Positions 1 to 6,125 of a stretch of DNA of 8,618 nucleotides are shown here, piece after piece. A model generated the notes under the pieces. It searched no databases. It was not told where the DNA came from and worked only from the letters and a program-made list of their open reading frames with translations. The stretch is from assembly GCA_018712515.1 (NCBI GenBank), contig DVGW01000005.1, forward strand, positions 1 through 8,618, in the 5' to 3' direction. Each line of letters starts with the position of its first letter. Position 1 is the stretch's first letter. A program made the translations under genes and the position numbers. Origin of the DNA: Aphodovivens avicola. Its GTDB lineage: Bacteria; Actinomycetota; Coriobacteriia; Coriobacteriales; Eggerthellaceae.

Positions 1-1655
1 GGTTGCTGGAGAAGGTGGAGGAGCACGACCACAGCGTGATGACCTGCTACCGTTGCCACACGAAGCTCGAGCCGTGGGAGTCCGAGCAGTGGTTCGTGGC
101 CGTGGACGGCCTCAAGAAGGATGCGGCTCGCGTGGTGGAGGACGGCTCCATCCGGTTCCACCCCGAGCGTTGGAGCCAGGTCTACCTGGACTGGCTGGCG
201 AACCTGAAAGACTGGTGCATCTCGCGTCAGCTGTGGTGGGGCCATCGCATCCCCATGTTCTACTGCGACGAATGCGGCTGGGAAGACGCGTCGGTGGAGG
301 ATGTGGAGGCGTGCCCTGCGTGCGGCGCGCCCGTGCGTCAGGACGAGGACGTGCTGGACACGTGGTTCTCGTCGCAGCTGTGGCCGTTCGCCACGATGGG
401 CTGGACCGAGGAGGGCATGGAGGCGCCGCAGATGAAGCAGGCGTATCCCACGCAGGTGCTGTCCACGGCCCGCGACATCATGGGGCTGTGGGTGGCGCGC
501 ATGGTGATGGCGTCCATGTACTGCACGAAGGAGATCCCGTTCGAGCATGTCATCATCCATCCCACGGTGATGGCGGCCGACGGCAAGCCCATGTCGAAAA
601 GCCGCGGCAACGGCGTGGACCCGCTGCGCCTCATGGAGGATTACGGCGCCGACGGCATGCGCTTCGGCCTGCTCATGCAGGTGACGGGCGCGCAGGACCT
701 CAAGTTCAACGAAGCCAAGCTGGAAAGCTCGCGCAACTTCGCGAACAAGATCCGCAACGCCGCGCGCTTCGTTTTGATGAACCTCGACGACTACGAGCCG
801 GGCGCGCCCGAGCCGACGACGCCTGTGGACCGTTGGATCTTCTCGCGGTTGGCGGGCCTTGTGGCGCGCGTGGACAAGGCGTTTGAGAACTTCGAGTTCG
901 GCGAGATCACGCGCGAGCTGTATTCGTTTTTCTGGAACGAGTTCTGCGACTGGTACATCGAGTTCTCGAAGGCGCGCCTCGCCGGCTCGCCGGAGGACCG
1001 CGCGGTATGCCAGCGCAACCTCGTGTTCGTGCTCGACCAGGCGCTGCGCCTCTTGCACCCCATCATGCCGTTCGTGACCGAGGAGATCTACCAGCAGCTG
1101 CCCATCGATCGCGACGCCGCTTTGCACCTCATCGTGGCCGCATGGCCCGACGCTGCCTCGCTCGCGCGCTACGTGGACGCGGACGCCGAGCGCGCCATCG
1201 ACATGGTGTGCGAGACGGTGTCGGCCATCCGCTCGACGCGCGCCCGCTACGGCATCTCGCCGAAGACGGAGCTTTCCGTGGCGGTCAAGGCGGGGGAGGC
1301 CGACGTGGCGCTTCTGGAGGCGCAGCGCGGGCTTATCGAGGGCATGGGCAACACGGCCTCGCTGGTCATTGCCACGGATGCGGAGAAGCCGGCCGAGTCG
1401 AGCGTGTCGCTGGCTCCTGGGCTTGAGGTGTACATCGTGCTTTCCGGCCTCGTGGACTTCGATGCCGAGCGCGCCCGTTTGCAGAAGGAGCAGGGCAAGC
1501 TTGCCGCCGACGCCGCCAAGCTGGAGAAGAAGCTTTCCAACCCGGGCTTCCTCGCGAAAGCCGCGCCCGAGATCGTGGAGAAGGACCGGGCCCGCCACGC
1601 CGAGCTGGCCGACAAGCTGGCGCGCGTGGAGGCGCAGCTGGTGGAGCTGGGGTAG
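1..1655 (+). CDS. valS: Valyl-tRNA synthetase, 3' part (5' end outside window)
   Basis: Cytoplasmic class I aminoacyl-tRNA synthetase that charges tRNA-Val. The visible frame starts at base 3 and covers about 550 residues; typical ValRS has about 880, so roughly the N-terminal 330 (HIGH motif, most of the editing domain) lie outside. Counting from base 3, I see a CYRC pair (C15, C18), the SEQWF stretch just after it, a second Cys quartet (C88, C91, C104, C107), the class I DVLDTWFSS motif (116-124) and the catalytic loop as KPMSKSRGN (K195-N203). The alpha-helical anticodon-binding domain (about 280-400) and a C-terminal charged coiled-coil arm (about 480-550), typical of ValRS, follow. In the catalytic loop Pro stands where the first Lys of KMSKS is usual. 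The stop is TAG at 1653-1655, followed at once by a GC-rich hairpin. The downstream neighbour is about 900 bases away, so valS probably ends its transcription unit. Confidence 0.97.
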   Translation, partial: LLEKVEEHDHSVMTCYRCHTKLEPWESEQWFVAVDGLKKDAARVVEDGSIRFHPERWSQVYLDWLANLKDWCISRQLWWGHRIPMFYCDECGWEDASVEDVEACPACGAPVRQDEDVLDTWFSSQLWPFATMGWTEEGMEAPQMKQAYPTQVLSTARDIMGLWVARMVMASMYCTKEIPFEHVIIHPTVMAADGKPMSKSRGNGVDPLRLMEDYGADGMRFGLLMQVTGAQDLKFNEAKLESSRNFANKIRNAARFVLMNLDDYEPGAPEPTTPVDRWIFSRLAGLVARVDKAFENFEFGEITRELYSFFWNEFCDWYIEFSKARLAGSPEDRAVCQRNLVFVLDQALRLLHPIMPFVTEEIYQQLPIDRDAALHLIVAAWPDAASLARYVDADAERAIDMVCETVSAIRSTRARYGISPKTELSVAVKAGEADVALLEAQRGLIEGMGNTASLVIATDAEKPAESSVSLAPGLEVYIVLSGLVDFDAERARLQKEQGKLAADAAKLEKKLSNPGFLAKAAPEIVEKDRARHAELADKLARVEAQLVELG

Positions 1656-1680
1656 CGCCCGCGCCGCCTTGCGCGGGGCG
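1656..1680 (+). terminator. Terminator-like hairpin directly after valS
   Basis: CGCCCGCGC (1656-1664) pairs with GCGCGGGGCG (1671-1680) with one bulged base and a 6-base loop, starting on the base after the valS stop. No T-run follows, so intrinsic termination is plausible for a high-GC actinobacterium but not proven. The 3' arm belongs to an 18-base sequence that is repeated at 1698-1715. Confidence 0.5.
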
Positions 1681-1715
1681 TGTCGGGGGACGGCGGTGCC
1701 GCCTTGCGCGGGGCG
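1663..1715. repeat. 18-bp direct repeat, two copies
   Basis: GCCGCCTTGCGCGGGGCG occurs exactly at 1663-1680 and again at 1698-1715, 35 bases start to start. The first copy overlaps the hairpin after valS. Exact duplication of 18 bases is unlikely by chance even at this GC content, and suggests a small local duplication. Confidence 0.75.
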
Positions 1716-1856
1716 CGGCGCGTCCCGCGCGTCGGCCATGCCGGGCAGAGCGGTTGCCTCCCGTGCGCCCGCGGCGCCCTCGCTTTGCGCGGCCGCGCTG
1801 CGGCGCGACTTGCCTGCGGGTCCGCTGCGCGTTTCTTTCGGTTGAATGTCGCGGCA

Positions 1857-1907
1857 AGTGCAAGCTGTGTCGCACCTAGCGCGAGTGCCGAGTTAGTGCA
1901 GGCTGTG
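1857..1907. repeat. 13-bp near-perfect direct repeat
   Basis: AGTGCAAGCTGTG (1857-1869) recurs as AGTGCAGGCTGTG (1895-1907) with one mismatch, 38 bases start to start. This could be a tandem protein-binding site or the remnant of a small duplication; nothing in the sequence decides between them. Confidence 0.5.
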
Positions 1908-1940
1908 CAAGCCCTTCAGACGCTTTGAGGTTTGACGCCC

Positions 1941-1984
1941 GAGGGGCTTGTGCCGGCGGCAGGTTCGGCAGGGGTAAGCCCCTC
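1941..1984. repeat. Two-tier stem-loop in the intergenic gap
   Basis: The outer stem is GAGGGGCTT (1941-1949) with AAGCCCCTC (1976-1984), 9 bp and perfect. Nested inside it, TGCCG (1951-1955) pairs with CGGCA (1966-1970) around a 10-base loop. It lies 4 bases upstream of the left arm of the 24-bp inverted repeat. It could be part of the same repeat element or a structured transcript; no T-run follows it. Confidence 0.55.
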
Positions 1985-1988
1985 CGGT

Positions 1989-2138
1989 GGCGAGAAATCA
2001 CCGAAGTCGGAAGATTTCAGGGAGCGCGGGCGGCCCTGGGAGCCTCTTTCGGATGACGGATCTCTTTCGATCAGGCGTTTTGCTCATGCGGCGGCGGATG
2101 GTGACGGAAGGGCTTTCCGACTTCGGTGAGTTCTCGCC
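1989..2138. repeat. 24-bp inverted repeat around a 102-base spacer
   Basis: The arm at 1989-2012 and the arm at 2115-2138 are reverse complements with a single mismatch in 24 bases. Each contains the small internal dyad CCGAAGTCGG or its complement. The arms are too far apart and too good to be a terminator. They look like two inverted copies of a short extragenic element (REP/BIME-like) or the ends of a tiny non-autonomous element of 150 bases. I see no target-site duplication and no gene between them. Read in one frame, both arms would encode the same short string, GE(K/N)SPKSE, so gene finders may call false hypothetical genes here. Confidence 0.75.
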
Positions 2139-2162
2139 ATGCGGCTCGTCGTCCGCTGTTTT

Positions 2163-2252
2163 CGCCGCAACGCCGCGCCGTCTGCCGCCGCCCGCAGTCG
2201 CTCTTCGCGCCGCAACGCCGCGCCGCCGTGCCGCCCGCAGCTGCCCTTCGCG
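2163..2252. repeat. Degenerate tandem duplication, period about 45 bp
   Basis: CGCCGCAACGCCGCGCCG is exact at 2163-2180 and 2208-2225. The rest of each unit stays similar with small gaps, sharing CCCGCAG and a TTCGCGC end. This is a two-unit, imperfect tandem repeat within the second GC-rich block. Confidence 0.65.
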
Positions 2253-2336
2253 CTGCGCCGCGGCCGTCGCCATCCCTTTCGCGCCCGCATGCCGCGCCCG
2301 CGACGCCGTCCACTGCGGCAGGTTGAATTTCAAGAT

Positions 2337-2349
2337 GCAACAGTGTTGC
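2337..2349. promoter_or_regulatory. Short palindrome, possible operator
   Basis: GCAACA-G-TGTTGC is a 6-bp dyad about a central base, roughly 100 bases upstream of the extended -10 promoter at 2447. It has the shape of a dimeric regulator site. It is far from the promoter and I cannot match it to a known regulator. Confidence 0.25.
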
Positions 2350-2446
2350 GTTCGACCTTGCAGCGACGAAGCTCTCTCTCGCCTCTCTCATCCGTCCCGG
2401 TCGGTTGCGGAAATTGGCTGAACGGGGGTGCAGGCTGCGGCTTCTT

Positions 2447-2455
2447 TGCTATAAT
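2447..2455 (+). promoter_or_regulatory. Extended -10 promoter for the zinc-ribbon membrane gene
   Basis: TGCTATAAT (2447-2455) is a perfect consensus -10 hexamer (2450-2455) with the TGn extension. No convincing -35 box lies 16-18 bases upstream, which fits extended -10 promoters that need none. The implied start near 2462 leaves a leader of about 110 bases before the ATG at 2572, with a small CGGCT/AGCCG hairpin. Confidence 0.65.
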
Positions 2456-2571
2456 GACTGATCGCGTGCATGCAACAGATGGTTTTCGGCGCTGCACGGC
2501 GGCGGTTTCAGGGCCCTTCGCGGGACGGCGGGATCGCCGGCTTCGAGCCGACCGAGGAAAACGAGGTTGAA

Positions 2572-3114
2572 ATGACTGAACTGCTGTCCCAGCTGTGGAC
2601 GCCCGAGCTGCAAGCCGCTTTCACGGTGGTCGTGGTTCTGCTCGTCATTCTGTACGTGCTCTCCATCGTGTGGGTGGTCCGCGACGCGTATCTGCGCGGC
2701 TCGTACTGGTACGTGTGGGCCGTCGTGGCGCTCGTTCCGCTTCTGGGCATCATCGCCTACTGCCTGCTCCGTCCGCCGCTTCTGCAGATAGACCGCGACG
2801 AGCAGGAGCTGGAGATAGCGCTCAAACAGCGCGAGCTCATGAAGTACGGCGAGTGCGCGAACTGCGGCTATCCGGTGGAGGCCGACTTCGTGCTGTGCCC
2901 GAACTGCCATCAGCGTCTGAAGAACCTTTGCGGCACCTGCAACCATGCGCTCGATCCCACCTGGACCGTGTGCCCGTACTGCGCCACGCCCGTGGGCGGC
3001 GCCCGTCAGCGCCGCGCGCCGCAGCAGCGCACGCGAACTCAGCAGCCGCAGCAGGCGGCGCCCCAGCAATCGAGGCAGGCGCGCTCGGCCCGGTCCGAGC
3101 AGAGCGCGCAGTAG
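2572..3114 (+). CDS. Membrane protein with PLDc_N-like anchor and two zinc ribbons
   Basis: Uncharacterised protein of 180 residues. Two hydrophobic helices (about 15-36 and 46-66) form a hairpin whose second half, with the WAVVALVPLLGIIAYCLLRP pattern, resembles the short PLDc_N membrane domain. A charged linker (about 72-92) leads to two zinc ribbons: C95/C98 with C109/C112, and C120/C123 with C134/C137. The last 35 or so residues are a low-complexity tail rich in Gln, Arg and Ala, probably disordered. The ATG at 2572 is chosen because an ACGAGG ribosome site lies 5 bases upstream; a longer reading from 2470 would overlap the leader, has no such site and adds no conserved sequence. It has its own promoter (2447-2455) and terminator (3129-3167), so it seems to be a single-gene unit. 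Function is unknown; the ribbons may bind protein or nucleic acid at the membrane. Confidence 0.88.
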   Translation: MTELLSQLWTPELQAAFTVVVVLLVILYVLSIVWVVRDAYLRGSYWYVWAVVALVPLLGIIAYCLLRPPLLQIDRDEQELEIALKQRELMKYGECANCGYPVEADFVLCPNCHQRLKNLCGTCNHALDPTWTVCPYCATPVGGARQRRAPQQRTRTQQPQQAAPQQSRQARSARSEQSAQ

Positions 3115-3128
3115 CATCCTTCGCGTTT

Positions 3129-3167
3129 CGACGAAGCCGCCTCGATCCAGGGGCGGCTTCGTTGTTT
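3129..3167 (+). terminator. Intrinsic terminator after the zinc-ribbon gene
   Basis: ACGAAGCCGCC (3131-3141) pairs perfectly with GGCGGCTTCGT (3152-3162) around a 10-base loop, extendable by two pairs (one G-T), and a T-rich stretch (TTGTTT) follows. This is the best intrinsic terminator in the window. It separates the upstream gene from thrS. Confidence 0.85.
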
Positions 3168-3177
3168 CGTTCCCGGC

Positions 3178-3202
3178 GGCGGGCGCGGCAGAGGCGCCCG
3201 CC
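3178..3202 (+). other. GC-rich stem-loop in the thrS leader
   Basis: GGCGGGCGC (3178-3186) pairs with GCGCCCGCC (3194-3202), 9 bp and perfect with a 7-base loop, lying 53 bases before the thrS ATG. No T-run follows. It may be a second part of the upstream termination region or a structure in the thrS leader. The features of a T-box (specifier loop, T-box sequence, antiterminator) are not visible. Confidence 0.5.
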
Positions 3203-3255
3203 TCAGACAATCGTGCAGGCGCTTTGTGCGCGCCCGGCACGGGAAAGGAACCATC

Positions 3256-5169
<1,914 letters not shown>

Positions 5170-5194
5170 GCGGCTACAGAATGAGGTAATGACT

Positions 5195-5220
5195 GAGGGC
5201 CCTGCGATTGCGGGGCCCTT
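5195..5220. terminator. Hairpin shared by convergent thrS and toxin genes
   Basis: AGGGCCCTGC (5196-5205) pairs with GCGGGGCCCT (5210-5219), with one T-G pair and a GATT tetraloop, extendable by a G-T pair at each outer end. It lies 25 bases after the thrS stop and 4 bases beyond the toxin stop on the opposite strand. It probably ends transcription from both sides, although T-runs are weak in both directions. Confidence 0.75.
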
Positions 5221-5223
5221 GTG

Positions 5224-5526
5224 CTAGAACCGCGTGGTCGGGTCGGTTCGTTGATCTAAAATGTACTCGACAGAGATTTGATTGCTGTCAGCGTCGTACA
5301 CATAATAGATGCCGTAATGGCCAGCGTATGTTACAAGCACGTCGTGAGGAGGTCGCGCTGCCTCGTAGACTGGGTCGTACACGTGGCCAATTTCCGGCAC
5401 ATAGGGGAGGATCGAGAGACGCCTGCGCACGCTCTTGGCATCCGCTTTTGAGCCAATGGCTCGGATTGCATCGCGTGCGACTGGTGCGATCAACACCTGC
5501 GCTGGTGTGCCTTCTAGTGGCTCCAC
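5224..5526 (-). CDS. RelE/ParE-superfamily toxin
   Basis: Protein of 100 residues, the usual size of type II toxins of the RelE/ParE fold. The N-terminal half is helical and basic (RDAIRAIGSKADAKSVRRRL, about 18-37). The second half has alternating strands ending in VLVTYAGHYGIYYVYD (63-78), ISVEYIL (84-90) and QRTDP (92-96), the typical strand-rich core and C-terminal signature of the superfamily. The exact target (ribosome-bound mRNA or gyrase) cannot be read from this. It starts with GTG at 5526; an in-frame stop lies two codons upstream, so no longer form exists. The start overlaps the antitoxin's end by 13 bases (5514-5526), with only a weak GGATGAG ribosome site, which points to coupled translation. 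It follows the antitoxin in one operon and its end faces thrS. Family assignment rests on pattern, size and partner. Confidence 0.8.
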   Translation of the reverse strand: MEPLEGTPAQVLIAPVARDAIRAIGSKADAKSVRRRLSILPYVPEIGHVYDPVYEAARPPHDVLVTYAGHYGIYYVYDADSNQISVEYILDQRTDPTTRF

Positions 5527-5801
5527 GTCTCATCCATTTCGGCAAGGACATCTTCCAGCAGGATGCCTTTTCCCTGCGCAATCTCATCGTGGCCTAGCAT
5601 GATTCCGTCATAGGCGCGCATCTCGCGCTCGTACAATTTGGTCTGCAAATCCATGCGGGCATCGAATTCCGCTGCATCCATCAATACGACGGCCGATTGA
5701 CCCCGGCGGGTCAGGTAGATGGGTTCCTTTAACGACATTGCCTCGTTCACGAGCGAGGCCGAGTTGCGCTGCATCTCAGTAATTGGTTTGACAACTGGCA
5801 T
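5514..5801 (-). CDS. Phd/YefM-family antitoxin
   Basis: Protein of 95 residues that should neutralise the downstream toxin and repress their common promoter. The N-terminal half has the family pattern: ITEMQRNSASLVNEAM (7-22), then a strand with EPIYLTRRGQSAVVLM (26-41) and DAAEFD (42-47). This half normally forms the DNA-binding dimer. The C-terminal half (about 50-95) is acidic and likely wraps the toxin. The ATG at 5801 has a strong ribosome site (GGAAGGAG, 5808-5815 on the plus strand) 6 bases upstream and a promoter just beyond it. The gene leads a two-gene operon. Its base composition is nearer 55% GC in the line I counted (5521-5580), against about 67% in a sampled thrS line (3541-3600), which suggests a separate origin from the flanking genes. 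Confidence 0.9.
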   Translation of the reverse strand: MPVVKPITEMQRNSASLVNEAMSLKEPIYLTRRGQSAVVLMDAAEFDARMDLQTKLYEREMRAYDGIMLGHDEIAQGKGILLEDVLAEMDETWSH

Positions 5802-5824
5802 AAGGTGCTCCTTCCTTTTTTGAA

Positions 5825-5856
5825 AGTATACACCAAATACATGCTTAAATATGTAT
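5825..5856 (-). promoter_or_regulatory. Toxin-antitoxin promoter with palindromic operator
   Basis: On the minus strand TATACT (5825-5830) is a good -10 box, about 24 bases upstream of the antitoxin ATG; no clear -35 is visible. Just upstream, ATACAT (5837-5842) and ATGTAT (5851-5856) form an inverted repeat, and GTATAC overlaps the -10. Phd/YefM antitoxins are known to bind short palindromes such as TGTACA next to their promoter, so this is the likely autoregulatory site. The surrounding 60 bases (5821-5880) are only about 28% GC. Confidence 0.55.
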
Positions 5857-5932
5857 CTACAAAATAGTAGGAAGATTCTCGTGTCGTCTCAAGCGCGAGC
5901 GTGCGGTGGGGGAGTGGGAGTCGCTCGTTCTT

Positions 5933-5938
5933 TATAAT
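5933..5938 (+). promoter_or_regulatory. Candidate -10 box for the flavoprotein gene
   Basis: TATAAT (5933-5938) matches the -10 consensus exactly, but no good -35 box lies 16-18 bases upstream, so an activator may be needed. Arms CGAGCG (5896-5901) and CGCTCG (5922-5927) form an inverted repeat just upstream, a possible activator site. Starting here, the leader before the ATG would be about 180 bases. Confidence 0.4.
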
Positions 5939-5972
5939 TGGGAAGAGGGGATTGTTTTGCCTGATGATGATA

Positions 5973-5995
5973 GGGTCGCATCGGTCATGCGACCC
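5973..5995 (+). other. Stem-loop in the flavoprotein leader, first
   Basis: GGGTCGCAT (5973-5981) and ATGCGACCC (5987-5995) are perfect complements around a 5-base loop. No T-run follows, so it is not a standard intrinsic terminator. As DNA it is equally a 23-base dyad and could be an operator. Confidence 0.6.
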
Positions 5996-5999
5996 CTCT

Positions 6000-6017
6000 G
6001 CGGCGGTTTTCAGCCGC
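6000..6017 (+). other. Stem-loop in the flavoprotein leader, second
   Basis: GCGGC (6000-6004) pairs with GCCGC (6013-6017) around GGTTTTCA. It is short, but lies only 4 bases after the first stem-loop, so the two may stack or compete. Confidence 0.35.
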
Positions 6018-6060
6018 TTCATGCTATCGACTGAACCTTTCGCCAACCTCACTATGGTGC

Positions 6061-6086
6061 GTGTCGGGCCGCGCATCGCCCGACGC
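6061..6086 (+). other. Stem-loop in the flavoprotein leader, third
   Basis: GTGTCGGGC (6061-6069) pairs with GCCCGACGC (6078-6086), 9 pairs including one T-G, with an 8-base loop. It ends 27 bases before the ribosome site of the flavoprotein gene and could affect translation or leader stability. Confidence 0.5.
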
Positions 6087-6125
6087 AAGAGGCGGAAAGC
6101 ACGATACGGAAGCGAGGGGAGCACC

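Larger units (their letters stand above)
1656..2449. other. Long non-coding gap with GC-rich repeat blocks
   Basis: No gene can be supported in this stretch of about 800 bases. Open frames on both strands are short, arginine- and alanine-rich, and lack good ribosome sites or recognisable domains. The stretch holds two GC-rich blocks (about 1656-1840 and 2160-2320), each ending in GGTTGAAT (1840-1847 and 2321-2328). Between and after them lies less GC-rich sequence with inverted repeats. Specific repeats are listed separately. I see no tRNA, rRNA, CRISPR or transposase remnant here. Confidence 0.7.
5802..6125. other. Divergent intergenic region with structured leader
   Basis: This 324-base gap separates the minus-strand antitoxin operon from the plus-strand flavoprotein. 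Its left part is AT-rich and holds the antitoxin promoter. The middle has a candidate plus-strand -10 box and the right part holds three stem-loops, listed separately. A minus-strand open frame crosses it but overlaps both flanking genes and has no recognisable domain, so I do not call it. Confidence 0.7.

Noticed and set aside
1989..2138. CRISPR or insertion sequence
   Set aside because: Only two inverted copies, no regular spacers, no transposase frame and no visible target-site duplication.
1932..2421. Short frames on both strands in the valS-downstream gap
   Set aside because: They are Arg/Ala-rich, differ in every frame, lack ribosome sites and are built on repeats; the shared GE(K/N)SPKSE string comes from the inverted repeat.
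3115..3255. T-box riboswitch upstream of thrS
   Set aside because: The leader is too short after the terminator and I see neither the conserved T-box sequence nor a specifier loop.
3226..3255. Upstream GTG as the thrS start
   Set aside because: It would add ten basic residues before the TGS domain and lacks a ribosome site, whereas the ATG at 3256 has a good one.
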